A program made the position numbers and the translations under genes. From the NCBI RefSeq assembly GCF_947179165.1, contig NC_077245.1, positions 11,068,740 to 11,132,739 on the forward strand: a stretch of DNA of 64,000 nucleotides, given 5' to 3'. The DNA is from Solanum dulcamara (lineage: Eukaryota > Streptophyta > Magnoliopsida > Solanales > Solanaceae). The notes beneath the pieces are model-generated. The model worked only from the letters and a program-made list of their open reading frames with translations. It made no database searches and had not been told where the DNA came from. Shown here one piece after another: positions 25,004 through 37,250 of the stretch. Every line of letters begins with the position of its first letter. The stretch's first letter is position 1.

Positions 25004-25659
25004 CTTCTAATGTTTTTATAATGATTTAAGTATTTTCATGTTTTGTAGTATATTTTTTTGGTTTTGTTTTTACATGTAACTACCGAAAAGTCACTATATG
25101 CATGGTTCCCATTGGTAGCTAATTAAAACGCCTCTCGACAATTTACAGATTTTACTCCTTAAATACAGAAGTTATTTAAAAAGTTAAAAATAAAACTAAT
25201 AAAAATTATTTATTATTATTTTTTAGAAATTTGGATTTTAATTTATTTGTCTCTTTTTAATATGCTATATATTTTTAAATTACATAAAAAGTATTGTGCA
25301 TCACAATAACAATTTAAAAAGAACAGTAAAATTAGAAGAACATCATTAACGTCTTTTAAATTATTGTCTAAAATACTATTTATATTAAACAAAATTGAAA
25401 AACACTTATTGGGATAGAAAAAGCTACACATACAAGCACCTCTTGGTTGACGTATTTGCTTCTTGCTGAGAGCATTTATGTAATTTCTGTATTTTTCCTA
25501 ATTTAATTTATTTATTTATTTTAAGTCTTTTGAATATTTGAAAATTACGTAATTTTTTTATTTATAAATCATGTTAATTAATAACTTAAAATATTTAAAT
25601 TTTAAAAGCTTAAAAAAATAATTAACCCTTAAAATTTTACCCGTGCCAGATAAAATGAG

Positions 25660-25945
25660 ACAGAAGAAGTAACATATATTATTTGAAAATAACATAAAAA
25701 GCACTATAAATTATAATAATTAACAACTTGAAATATTTGAAAGACATATCAAAATTTAGTTGATTTTATTTGAGAATGACATCAAAATCACTATAAATCA
25801 CAATAATTAACAACTTGAAATATTTGAAAGACATATCAAAATTTAGTTGATTTTATTTGAGAATGACATCAAAATCACTATAAATCACAATAATTAACAA
25901 CTTAAAATATTTGGAAAGATATATCAAAATTTAGTTGACTCTTTA
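25660..25945. repeat. 87-bp tandem repeat, about three copies
   Basis: The landmark taacaacttgaaatatttga starts at 25721 and 25808, and in altered form at 25895, a period of 87 bp. The middle copies are almost identical ('gacatatcaaaatttagttg', 'agaatgacatcaaaatcac'). The outer copies are more diverged. It is AT-rich and non-coding. Confidence 0.9.
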
Positions 25946-26131
25946 AATTTTATCCGTGCAACGTAAATTGGACATATAGAGTAATATATATTATTTAAAA
26001 ACTATGTAAAAAAATCAAAATTTGAATGATTCTCCAAATTCCAATTGTATTACATAAATTAAGATTAAAAAAAGCAACATGTATTGCACGGGCTCCCATG
26101 TCTAGTTATAATAATAAGAACGTATTTTACC

Positions 26132-28140
26132 TGTTGCGATCCGAATTCGAGTGTGATGGCACTCATCTCAACCCACCGAGATAAATCACCCTAATATCCA
26201 ACGGAAAGTAGATGCGGAAGAAAAAAAATGAATCAAAATTTAACTTAACCGAAAACACGTAAAATAAACTCAAAATCCCTAAGATTGGTTGTCAAATGTA
26301 CAAGCAACTAATACAATACCGAAGTACAAAAGAAAATATAGTCACAATGTCTTTATCTCTAGAATAGGACTAAAACGTATTAAGGAGTAAGAGGTATCCG
26401 CTAGATGGATGGAACAGCTACCTCAACACTCGAGATGATAACCTCAGACGTGGTAGAGAACGCTAAGAGATCAAGCAGGTCTGGGCTCACAACCTACACA
26501 AGTATAGAAGCAAGGGGTGAGTACCAAACAACATGGTACTCAGCAAGTGGATAACTAAAACTAAGTTAAGCTCGATAGATACAAGTACTCCTGTCATCCC
26601 AACTGAACCTCTTCAACTACAGCCTGCATAAAACCAGCCCAACTCTACACTCTACACAATAATAACAATACAGTCTACGAATATTCATCGATAGTCTTAT
26701 CAAGTAAATCATATCAAGTCAAATTCAACATATACAGAGCAATAAGTGGTAAACACGAATTCACAAACATCAACAAAATTCGATGCAATGCAATGAGATG
26801 ATGCATGTTTATCCTATCGGTACACATCTGCTTAATTACAGTTTGGAACTCATGGGGTACATTTCTGTCCATGTTACCTGCCACGGAGCGTGTGGCCCAT
26901 CCCCTCAATATACATATCCTGTCACGAAGCGTGTGGCCCGACCCCTTTGTTTTATAATACCTGCCATGGAGCGTGTGATCCAACCCCTTTGTTTCATAAT
27001 ACCTGCCACGGAGTGTGTGGCCCGACCCCTTTATTTCATATCATTTTCAATCTCAACACAGTATGTCAGAACCAATGCAATCAATTCATGTTCATATGAT
27101 TCACGATAATAACATGACAACAACAATAATTTTTTTTATCTCACATCAACATAGTCATTTCACATGTTCAAACTAAACTCATAATCACAATATATCAATT
27201 CCACTAATACATGTCATTAGATCACCATTTTATACCCCTCATCTCCATTTTAAGGCCAATCATACAGTCAATAACCCAGTCCAATTCTCATTACTCTCCA
27301 GTATACATAACACGAAAATACAAGCATCTACAAGCTTAAACTGAGGTTTAGAAATTCACTTGCCTCAATTAAATTGAATAATCACTTTAAAACTTGAGCC
27401 TTTCGTAACACTTTCGAATGATCAAAATCTGTTCAAATACATAATTTTCATAAGAATACGAATTCAATGACACCCATATTGTTATATTTATTTTCGGATA
27501 AAAAATTGTGTTAAAAAGTCATCCCGAGTCATTGAAGTCAAATCTGAAATTTTCTTTCCGATTATGTTCACTCGTGATAAAATAAACCCACATGTCAAAT
27601 TTCAGCTAAAACGGATCGTTATTCGACCCCCAAATCAAGATTTTATGTGAAGAACTCTAGGGTTATATTTTCTTATTTCAGCGTTATTTCTCCACCAATA
27701 TACCCTAAAAATATGTTCATAATCACATAAAAATTTAATGAAAAGGATGAGAGTAATTACCTTGACGCTTTGGAATGAAAATCCTTATTTTTCTCTTTTC
27801 CTTTATTTTTCTTTTCTCCTTTCTTTTCTTTCTTCCTTCGTATTTTTTTTTCAACTTCTGCGTTCGTCGATGTTCTCCTTTTTTTTTTCTTTCTCAAACT
27901 AATTATGTATTAAAATTTACAAACCCTACTAACCTATTTTAATAAATATAAGAAAAGTGGTATAGGGTATTAAATAAATTAACACTTTAGCCCACCAATT
28001 AAATTAATTCTCTAAAATTATCTCTCAACTAATTAATCGAAGTTATCGAAAAGTCCAAAATTTTCAACTTTAATTTACAAAAAGGGTCTTCTATGAAAGA
28101 AGGAAGACTCGTTCTCAAAATTACCTAACGGGTCATTACA
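26132..28140 (-). mobile_element. Solo LTR of a Gypsy-type element, reverse orientation
   Basis: In minus orientation the block starts TGTAATGACCCGTTAGG and ends GGATCGCAACA, a TG...CA unit of 2009 bp. No internal retroelement region is attached. Flanks are ttacc (26127-26131) and ttgcc (28141-28145), a target duplication with one mismatch. The start resembles the start of the Tekay-like LTRs at 35012 and 41595 (TGTAATGATC...). Both carry the same hairpin and a four-copy internal tandem repeat. I infer a solo LTR formed by recombination between the two LTRs of a related chromovirus. Confidence 0.8.
26877..27045. repeat. Four 42-bp tandem repeats inside the solo LTR
   Basis: Units begin at the element 'cctgccacggagcgtgtgg' or its variants, at about 26878, 26918, 26960 and 27002 (period 41-42). 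The units share gacccctttgtttcataata, with substitutions. Confidence 0.85.
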
Positions 28141-31100
28141 TTGCCTCTATTATTAAAGGATGACAAAGTTAAATATTTTCACAAAATTTAATGATATATT
28201 TAAATTTTTTCCTTTGAACTTTTAGAGAATGAAAATTTGTCTTTTTAAAGAAAAAAATTATTTAGTCATGAGAAAATTCTACAACATTTTTATAAAGCTG
28301 GTGAGCAAACTGATTTTGAAAATTTGTGGTTTGAATTCTTGTGTACCTTGAAAACTAAAGTAAATGGTTGTCTTTTGTGGGCAAATTCATGTATCCAAAG
28401 TGTCAATTTTTGCTTCTTTTGTTTTTTCGATTCACGATGGGGTAACACTATATATTGACCAAAGATGATAATCAAATACTCTATTCGTGTTTTTCTTTTA
28501 TTACGCGTTTTTAAAAAAGATATTTAAAATTGCTTTCAATTTTTAAACCCTTGCTATTATTAAAATCTTCCTCAAAGGGCATCAAGAAAATTGATTTTTT
28601 TATATTAACGGAATATAATTTTTCAGCGATAGAAAACTCAATTGAATCTTTTATTGACACCTAGTTACAACCCCTTCACTTCCCTTCTTCATGAGATTTT
28701 TTATTTATTAATTAATTTATTTTTTGCAAATTTGAATAGGTCTAGTTCTTTCCATTTCCTATATTCACTGATTTTTATTTTATTAAGCTTAATAAATTCT
28801 CAAATTTACAAATAAAATATTCCAATGACTTGTCTAAATTTTAAACATTGCACTTTAATATGACTACTATGCATTAAACATCTCAAACTTTACAAGTAAT
28901 CGACCAAGTCTAAGAAATAAAATAATTATACTGCGTGGAATATTAGAGAGAGATCAGAAATTGATATTATAATTATTTAATCATGAACAATAAGATATCG
29001 TTTAATGAAACTTTAGGTAATGATCAACGTTTTATTCATTTGATAGATCTAATTGAGGGCATAAGAGAAAGAAAATAAAATGAAAAATGACTAGCTATGA
29101 CAACAGTATTATCTAAGAAAAATTCTCTAAAAGCTATGTCTTGGACCATAATGAACAATTTTTATACATATAAATATGAACAAAATTAAATATTCAGTGC
29201 ACAAAATATTCTGTATTCATGCAAAGTTTGAGAAAGGACTGTGTTATAGATATTCTATCCTAATACAAGCATTAGTGATTGTTTTTACGGCTTTAATTCG
29301 TAACTACATAACACAATTTTATTATTGCTCTCCCTGACTCCCCCTTCAAAAATAAGAACAATAACAACAACAAAAAATATTCAAAATAATATGAAGTTTC
29401 TTTAGTCCTCAGTGAGCAAAAATATTTTCTGTATTATCATGTATATATATTGTATCTGATTTTTCTTTTTCTTTTTTCAAATTTGAAAAAAAATATATGT
29501 AGAAACACCAAACCTAGATAGAATCTCTCTTGAATCACTCAAATCTACTAATTAATCGAGAAAATGTGGAATATTAGATATTTTATAAGACTCTTATTGA
29601 CAAGTGACAACACATCATACCTCCAATTATAATCACGATTAAGTCAAACTTTATTTATTTAATGAAATACATTTGACATTTTCTTGTCAAGATTTGTAGA
29701 TAATTTAAGGAAATGGTTTGTCTTTCAAAATATATGGATAAAGTTAAGTACTTATTATCCACTTTTACGTGAAAGATTCAATACATGCATAAAATTAAAT
29801 GGTGAGAAATTACTCGTATCCGATATTTGCACTAAATTATATTATATTATTATGATTAAATAAAAAATAAGATTAGAATGAGTAGTAATTAACTATTCCC
29901 TCATTTTATCTTTAGTGGTTCTTTTGTTCTTGAAAATTAGTATCTCAATATTCATGATATATAAATAAAATATATATTTAATCAAGCAGGATTAAATCTT
30001 AAGACATAAAACGGGTAAAATAGTCGGACACTTCTTTTAATTACTTTCTCCATTCATTTTTATTTATCACACTTGACTAGACACACCTATTAAGAAAACA
30101 ATGATTATTATGACTATTTAAGCACACTACCTATATTAATTTATGTTTAATATTAAGTGTCAAAAAATGATTTAGGGAATAAGTAATTAATATTAAAGGT
30201 AAAATATGAAGAAAAAAAATGTCTATTCTTTACATACTAAAGATGACAAGTATAAGTAAAAATTTATTTTTGAAATAGTGGATAAGTAAAAATGGACAAA
30301 GGGAGTAGTAATATTTTCTTGAGGGTGTGTAAATGAAAAACATAATAAATATTTTGAAACAGAGAAAATATAATTTAATAATAAAACCGTGTTTAAGATA
30401 TATATCATGTATTTATTAAATTATATAAATATCGAGTGCGAATAATTCTTTATCAAATAAATTCATTATACTTTTCAGCCATTCCAAGCTACAATGAACC
30501 TTAACCTTCTTATATACATAAAGTCAAGTCAAACGTCAATATTTAAAGGAAGAAAAATGACAAAAACAAATATGAAGATAAAAGTTTCCAACAGCAGTAG
30601 TGCATATATGCTGGAACACTCTTTAATTTATCTAAGCGTTTAGTAAATGTCAAAAATATTTATATATCAGCATAAATTAAAAGTCATAAGTTGATGGACC
30701 TAAGTTATAATTTTGTGCAGCTTTAATTTTTTTTAATTCGATCTATGATTTTATTTCTAATATATTTTCTAATCTCTGAAACACTCTTCCTAAAACATAC
30801 TAACTCTTAATTATTCGGCTATTTTATTGTTGTCATTCATTACTTACTAAATTTATATTTTTATGTATAACTTTAAGAACATTTTCAATTGAAAAGGTTT
30901 TTATTAACACCAAATACACAAATTATTTATTAGTATTTAACTTCACCATTTTTATCCAAACACATAATTAATTATTTATAATATTAGTTTCAACACCTAA
31001 TTAAAAATGTACTTCAAATACTTGATGCTTATTAGCTGATTGTAACCCAAATGTGTACTTCACATTAGCTGATTGTAACCAAGAGAACTTAATTTCATGT

Positions 31101-31230
31101 TCAGTGACTCCAATAGAATGTATCATATATAAATGCTTGAAATGTCTAAAATTCATAACAATACAAAGCAAACAATGTAATTTACATATGGGAGGTTGTG
31201 GAAAGGATCATTAAATTGAATAGAATCCTA
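28141..31230. other. AT-rich intergenic DNA
   Basis: No coding feature is supported. The base composition is strongly AT-rich, and ORFs are short and unlike any family. One MITE at 30042-30307 is listed separately. From about 30480 on the sequence may include the 3' flank of the FRIGIDA-like pseudogene. Confidence 0.5.
30042..30307. mobile_element. Stowaway-like MITE
   Basis: The left end tactttctccattcattttt and the right end (reverse complement tactccctttgtccattttt) are inverted repeats over roughly 30 bp, with TA at the edges. It is about 266 bp and non-coding. It belongs to the same broad class as the one at 24816 but is a different copy. Confidence 0.75.
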
Positions 31231-31234
31231 ACTA

Positions 31235-32494
31235 TTTTCACTTTGAGTAAACCAAAGGGGAATCACAAGAATGTGATAAGAATCACCAATTATGGCATTT
31301 GGAAATCCTGCAGAGCCTTGAGAGTTTGGTGGTGGCCTATTAACATCACCAGTTTTGGTGTTTGGCAACCCCATAGAGTTTACCATGTATGGTGGCCTGA
31401 GGCGTAATAGATGCATCACCGGTTAAGGTGCTTGGCCCTTCCAAGTAGTATCTATGGGAGGGCAGTCCGTCATACACAGTTGCATCACCATGAGATCCAC
31501 CAACTCGACTCAGAACAACATTGGTGCCTGCTGATATACCTGCTCCAGGACGGTCCAGACCCGGCAACACTTCCCACAGGTCCTGCCAGCGAGCCAACAA
31601 CATTTTTGTGAATCGAGCCTGCAACAGGTCCATGAAATACCAAAGGGTACATAGAATGATCATAAAAGTGGCCAGCAGTTCCACCACCTTCTAACAAGGT
31701 ATTGCTTCTATCCACATGATTAACAACTCTCTGTTGTTGTGGCGGACATGGATTAGGAAAATGTGAGTGTTTCACTTCTTTGTTGTTCAACCACTCAGTT
31801 TCATCATTTTTTCTCTTTTGTACCATCCTTTGATCACCTTTCAGATTCTTCCTCAATTGAGCAATTTCTCTCTCCAAACTTAGTACTTTCCTACTGATTT
31901 GCCACTCAATGTTGTTACGTCCCAAACATTGGATGATAGATTTCAAAGTAGCCAAGTACCTCCTTTTAACTCCAATAATATCTGGAAGAACTGAATTTTG
32001 TGATCCTTTCATTTGTTCAAATCTCTGAATTTTATTCAATAATGACACTTCAGACTCATGTAGAAATGATGTCAATAGTCTCTGAGGGTTAAATCTGTCC
32101 TCAAGTCGAAAACAAAAGGTATTGCTTCAACATCTCTTCTATTATTTCAAGAATCTTTGCCATGAGAACATTTGATCTCCTGAGAGAACGAGAAACCATC
32201 TTGATGTAACTTCGGTGCAGCAAATCCTTGATATCCTCATTTTTAAATGCTTGTGGAATCCCGAAACATCCAATAAACAACAGCAAACCCCGAGCATCAT
32301 TTTCCTGAGCCTTAAGTATACCTCCTTCGAAATTCAACCGCCTATACCATGCTAAAGCTGCCTGCCCTGCCTCTTCCTTCACTCCATTTTCAATCTCAAC
32401 TACTCCTCCCTCGCCACCTCCCTCTCCCATTATCTTCAAGAAGCACTCCAACAGCAATACTAAAGCCCGTCTTTCCATGATCAAAGGTGAGCCC
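31235..32494 (-). pseudogene. FRIGIDA-like pseudogene, 3' part
   Basis: Minus-strand frames give the FRIGIDA domain and tail in order: ERRALVLLLECFLKIMG, ARGLLLFIGCFGIP, LLTSFLHESEVSLLN, WQISRKVLSLEREIAQL (coiled coil), then the Gly-rich tail GTAGHFYDHS, VAGSIHKNVVGSLAGPVG and GLPNTKTGD. FRIGIDA proteins are nuclear scaffolds that raise FLC expression in Arabidopsis; the Solanaceae role is less clear. The copy is broken by frame changes near 32130, 32105, 31490 and 31400. It was cut from its 5' part at 32495-32499 by a Copia insertion. No intron is evident across this segment. The tail aligns with the open FRIGIDA-like gene at 63417-64000. Confidence 0.85.
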
Positions 32495-32499
32495 TCAAC

Positions 32500-32845
32500 T
32501 GTTAACTTGGCAAGCTAACATGGTTAAAGTAGTTAGAATATTGTTAAAAGTAGTTAAAGGTTGTTAGTAAGTTGTTGTAGTTAGTTGAAATGTAGTTGAA
32601 TGTATAAGTGTATAAATGAGGTATATGTACAAATGGAGAAAATATAAATACATATACTGATGAAAGTAACAAAATCATCAGTTCATTTTCTAAGATATTT
32701 TTCACTCCCTACTTCACCTCTCCTCCTTCTCTCTACAATTTCTCTTCTCTTCTGTACATTCTTCTTCATCTTCATTCTTGTTCTTCTTCTTCCGTCTGCT
32801 ACTACTCTTTTGTTCTCTGGTTCAACTCCACTGGTGCAGTTATCA
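32500..32845 (+). repeat. 5' LTR of the Copia element
   Basis: This is a 346-bp TG...CA repeat with a pyrimidine-rich second half (tctccttctctctac). It ends at ttatca immediately before the primer-binding site. Confidence 0.97.
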
Positions 32846-32857
32846 TGGTATCAGAGC
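32846..32857 (+). other. Copia primer-binding site (initiator-Met tRNA)
   Basis: tggtatcagagc directly follows the 5' LTR. It is the standard plant site complementary to the 3' end of initiator methionine tRNA. Confidence 0.9.
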
Positions 32858-32926
32858 CTACAAGATTTGTAGGTTAGAAAAGGCGATCCAAACTCCAGTA
32901 GAAGAAGTCAACCGGCGATCTAGGCA

Positions 32927-34018
32927 TTGAAGTTGTCAATAGAGATACATACAGCTGAAGCTATGTCAGGATCCATGGAAACTGGTGGCCCAAACTTGAA
33001 TGGAGCACATGCAACTGCTGGTCCAACCAACTATGAAGCTCCGATTGTAGGTCACAATCATCCTTTGTATCTTCATCCCAACGACACTCCAGGTAGCTCT
33101 CTAATCTCCCTCCAGCTCACAGGTTCCGAGAACTATGCTGTTTGGAGTAGGTCTATGTGCATTGGACTCGTAGGTAAAGGTAAATTAGGTTTTGTGGATG
33201 GACGATTTCCTAAGTCTCAATTTGCACCAGAGCTGTTTGACATCTGGGAAAAGTGTAATGTTGTAGTTTTGTCTTGGATAATAAATGCGGTTGCACCTGG
33301 TCTGTTAAGTAGTATTGTTTATGCTGGTGATGCACACAAGGTATGGAGTGATCTGAAAGATAGATTTGAAAAAATTAATGGTGCGCATGTATTTCAACTG
33401 CACAAAAAAATACATAGTTTTACTCAAAGAACTTTGACTATTACAGAATACTACACACACCTGAGAGGATTGTGGGATGAATTTGATTCCATCATGCCAT
33501 GCCCAGGGTGTTCTTGTGCTGAATCAAAAAGGTTCCAAGAACATTTTGAACACCAGAGACTGCTTGAATTTTTTATGGGACTAAATGAGTCATATTCAGC
33601 TGCCAGAGGTCAGATACTAATGCAGGACCCAATTCCTAACCTTAACAAAGCTTACTCTCTGATAGTTGATCATGAAAGCCAAAGAAACCTGGAAAGTGCA
33701 TGTCATGAAGGTGTTGCCTCTAAAATGGTGGAATGTACTGCTCTATTCAGTAAAAAGGGGGGAAATGGCCTTAATCAGGGTGGTAGTTTTGGCCATCAAC
33801 CAGGAGGTGATGGCAACCCAGGAAGAGGGCACTATGACAACCAATACAAGCCACAAAAATTCCAGAAGTCAACTCTTGTGTGCGAGGTCTGTGGTTACAA
33901 GGGACACTCTAAGGAACAATGTTTCAAAGTGAAAGGTTATCCAGTTGGGTGGAAGTCTAAGAAAAAGAGGGAACACTTCAATCCTAATTCATATGCCAAT
34001 CAGGCTGAAGCCACTTAG
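32927..34018 (+). pseudogene. Copia gag (capsid-like) ORF, 363 aa, ends at a premature TAG
   Basis: An open frame of 363 codons includes SLISLQLTGSENYAVWSRSM (the UBN2/retrotransposon gag entry motif), GRFPKSQFAPELFDIWEKC, and a CCHC-type zinc knuckle CEVCGYKGHSKEQCFKVKGY near residues 320-340. This protein packages element RNA. The frame stops at TAG (34016-34018), but homologous sequence simply continues into the protease. The stop therefore probably replaced a sense codon such as CAG in a gag-pol polyprotein. The true start could be the internal ATG at 32962. Confidence 0.85.
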
Positions 34019-35006
34019 TGTGGAGGTCCACAATCTGCTGGTGACATACCTACACCTACAGCTTTCTTCACACAGGATCAATACCATCAAATACTGCAGA
34101 TGCTGGCCAAAGGAAGTGAAAATAGAGGAGAACACTTAGCTAAAACATGTAGTGCTTTATCTGCCTTAGTGTCTAAGTATGTAGATAGAAGCTGGATAGT
34201 TGACACTGGAGCAACAAATCATATGACTTCTAAGACTGAACTCCTAAATAACTTTCATACTGTACCACCATCTGAGAGAAGACAAGTAATGTTACCCACT
34301 GGAAATGTTGTATCAGTCTCACATATTGGTAACACACACATCCATTGGAATCAATCTATTGGCAATGTTCTGTTTGTTCCTGACTTCAAGTGTAATCTTC
34401 TTTCTGTATCACAGCTCACCAAAGAGCTCAAATATATGGCAGCCTTCTTTCCTGACTTCTGTGTTTTCCAGGATCTCTTCAGCGGTCAGGTCAAGGGGAT
34501 TGGTAAAGAGGATCAAGGGATCTACATTCTGAAGGAAGGAAATTCAAAGGCAGCAGTCAATGGGTGTTCAACTCAGCTTCCAAGTGTAGCTCCTGCACTC
34601 TCCATAAGTAGCAGCGTCCATCCAGTTGGCAAACCTGTTTCAGCTACTATATGACATCTAAGACTAGGTCATGTTCCTATAGATATAATAAAGAAGTCCT
34701 CCAGTATTGAGGTTCTAGACAATGAACACTCTATCTGTACAGTTTGCCCATTTGCTAAGCAAACTATATTTGAACTAGTTCATTGTGACATTTGGGGTCC
34801 CTACAGGGTACCCACTCATGATAGAAAGAAATACTTTATAACTGTGGTTGATATTACTCCAGGTTTACTTGGACCTTTCTTATAGCCTCTAAGTCTGACA
34901 CAATTGTGGTGTTAAGAATTTTTTTCACACAGGTTCACAACTTATTCTCCACAACAGTGAAGACTCTAAGAACTAATAATGGTAGTGAGTTTCTTAGTGC
35001 TGCATT
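34019..35006 (+). pseudogene. Copia protease and start of integrase, interrupted
   Basis: The frame after the gag stop continues with the aspartic protease motif DTGATNHM (about 34203-34226), NVLFVPDFKCNLLSVSQL, the GAG-preintegrase HLRLGHVP, and integrase HCDIWGPYR. Stops at 34652 and near 34883 and a deletion break it. At 35007-35011 (TCAGA) the nested Gypsy element splits the integrase coding sequence, which resumes at 43820. Confidence 0.85.
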
Positions 35007-35051
35007 TCAGATGTAATGATCTTGAGGGTGATTTTCAAAAATTTGTACAAA

Positions 35052-35099
35052 ACGTGTGAACAGTAACACGTGTGAACAGTAACACGCGTGAACAGTAAC
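35052..35099 (+). repeat. Three 16-bp tandem repeats containing a G-box-like core
   Basis: Units acgtgtgaacagtaac, acgtgtgaacagtaac and acgcgtgaacagtaac follow each other, giving aacacgtgt (CACGTG core) at the first junction. The same array is at 41635-41682 in the 3' LTR. Its location in the LTR start is where enhancer repeats often sit; that role is inference. Confidence 0.8.
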
Positions 35100-36182
35100 T
35101 TTTTGGGCAGAAAATGCCCCTTTCTTCCCATTTCAATAGTTTTCATCATTTGTTTGAGTTCTTGAACTCCTTGAGGTGATTTGAGAAGAGATTTTCGAGG
35201 CAAAGTGTTGGGTAAGTGATTTTTGACCTAAAACCTTCCTTTTTCATTAAGTTTTTGACGATTTTAACTCTTAAATTTTAGTTTCAAACCCCAAAAATCC
35301 TTGTTTCTTCCCTAATCCGAATTTAAGGAAAATTGTGATTTTCAACTCGTTTTGAGCTCTATTTTTATGGGTTTTTCAACCATGAGTTCCTTATTACCAA
35401 TAGAATGGGATTGTTCAATAAATTTCCAGATTTGACCCTTTTCGAAAATAGTTAATTTTTGGACTATTTTACCCCCGGTTCCGAAACCTATCAATATGGG
35501 TGTCATTGGACTCCTTGTGACGTGTATGTTTCATTGTTGATAGTGGGTTGTCATTCCGGGCGCTGAATTCGAGAGTTGCTTGTCCGGTGGAGGTATTCGA
35601 GTGCGGTTTCGGCAATTGAGGTAGGTTTGGCTATCTTTCTTTGAGATTGAGATGGGGTAATTAGTCATTCATATGTTATAGACTTTGGGATGGGGTTGTA
35701 GTATGAGTTGAGAATGTTATATATATTGTGATGTCTGTGTGGAGGCTTATTTATTAATGTGTTGCCGTGACGGGGTTTATTTGTATTACATAGCCCGTGT
35801 GGGGGCCTTATTTGTTATCTTATTTGCTTTGAGAGCATGTGAATTATGATTTGCCTAAGAGAGAGGCTTGAGTATATTATTTGACTTGTGATGCCGCCTG
35901 AGAGATTGAGTTGGGGTTTTGAGCATACTTGAGTATTGAAATATTGTTGAGAAAGGGGTGAATATTTAAATGAAAGTGTGTTCTTCCCGTTACTATTTAT
36001 TGAGGGTGAATATCATGTGTAGGTTAAGTTTTGAGAACTTTGAACCTTATACCACATGTGAGTTGATTATTACTTCCATGCATATGTGTTTTGATGCATT
36101 CATCCTCATTCATCATATCATGAAACATGGGAAGTTGAGAAATATGGAAATTCCTTTTGAGAAAGAAAATGAAACACCTTTA

Positions 36183-36450
36183 AACCTTTGTATCTTGAGT
36201 CCCTGACCGAGGCAGTTTTCCGGCAGGGTAGTGGATGCATTGTGATCCCAACCTTTGTATCTTGAGTCCCTGACCGAGGCAGTTTTCCGGCAGGGTAGTG
36301 GATGCATTGTGATCCCAACCTTTGTATCTTGAGTCCCTGACCGAGGCAGTTTTCCGGCAGGGTAGTGGATGCATTGTGATCCTAACCTTTGTATCTTGAG
36401 TCCCTGACCGAGGCAGTTTTCCGGCAGGGTAGTGGATGCATTGTGATCCC
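36183..36450 (+). repeat. Four 67-bp tandem repeats in the Gypsy 5' LTR
   Basis: The landmark aacctttgtatcttgagtcc starts at 36183, 36250, 36317 and 36384, an exact 67-bp period. The units are almost identical; they contain ccctgaccgaggcag and ttttccggcagggtag. The same array is at 42766-43033 in the 3' LTR. Confidence 0.97.
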
Positions 36451-36827
36451 TTGACCACGAGGAGGTGGCAAGGATAATGACATATTGTGATTGAGTAATA
36501 TGGTCTGCAAGACCCCCATGTGCCTTGCTTGGTAGCACAGCTCAGCAGGTGTATACGACAGTCTGTGCGACAGTCTTGATTCCACCGTACCACCACATCA
36601 TTGCATCATCATATTGCATTGCATTGCATTGATATTTGTGCTGCTTGAATTATCTGGTTAATTGTGATTATGAGCTGTTATTATGGGTTTACTTTACTCG
36701 CGTCAATATATATATAAATTGGCGGCACCGATGCCGGAGTGGGACTTTTCTGTATGCAAGTGGATGCGTTCCTTAGTTTATTTCATAGGTTTGATTAATT
36801 CCTTATACTCAGTCAACTAAAACCTAC

Positions 36828-36850
36828 TGAGTACATGTGAATTGTACTCA
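36828..36850 (+). promoter_or_regulatory. Conserved stem-loop in the LTR
   Basis: TGAGTAC and GTACTCA form a perfect 7-bp stem around a 9-nt loop, followed by cccct. The 3' LTR has the same at 43411-43433. The unrelated-looking solo LTR has TGAGTACCA/TGGTACTCA at 26518-26542. The function is not known from sequence. Confidence 0.6.
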
Positions 36851-37238
36851 CCCCTACTTCTGTGTCCCTTTTTGATGCAGATACTAGTCGGGGTACCCCA
36901 CGTGGCAGTTAATATTCTAGCGGATTGTGTATTCTCAGATTAGTGGTGAGGTCCCAGAATTCGGATCGTCACTAGTCTATCTTTATTTTTCAGTCTTTTG
37001 TATCATTCAGAGACTTATGTTGTATCTTCAGATTCGAACCTTGTATTAGATGCTCTTTATACTTATGACACCAGGTTTTGGGATAATTTCTTCATTGTTT
37101 TTTTTTCTTCTTTTTATTTAAATCGTGGCATCACTTTCCCCTTTGGGAGTCTTGTATGAGTTTTATTTTTAGGGTTACACATCAGATTGGGTTTTGAGAT
37201 GTGTGCCATCATGACCTCAGTTTTTGGGTCGTGACAAT

Positions 37239-37250
37239 TGGTATCAGAGC
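37239..37250 (+). other. Gypsy primer-binding site (initiator-Met tRNA)
   Basis: tggtatcagagc lies two bases after the 5' LTR, as in other plant Gypsy elements. Confidence 0.9.

Larger units (their letters stand above)
35012..37236 (+). repeat. 5' LTR of the Gypsy element
   Basis: This 2225-bp LTR contains a triple 16-bp repeat near its start, four 67-bp repeats and the TGAGTAC hairpin (listed separately). Minus-strand ORFs inside it are by-products of these repeats. Confidence 0.96.

Noticed and set aside
31411..31611. Plus-strand ORF over the FRIGIDA-like tail
   Set aside because: It is an antisense shadow of the Gly/Pro-rich tail; the opposite strand has clear homology.
36183..36450. Regular 67-bp repeats resembling a CRISPR array
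   Set aside because: They are head-to-tail tandem repeats without unique spacers, inside a plant LTR.
36113..36596. Minus-strand ORFs with repeated peptides (GSQCIHYPAGKLPRSGTQD-type units), duplicated at 42696-43179
   Set aside because: They are translations of the four 67-bp LTR repeats, whose length allows frames to stay open. Identical copies in both LTRs show they are LTR DNA, not genes.
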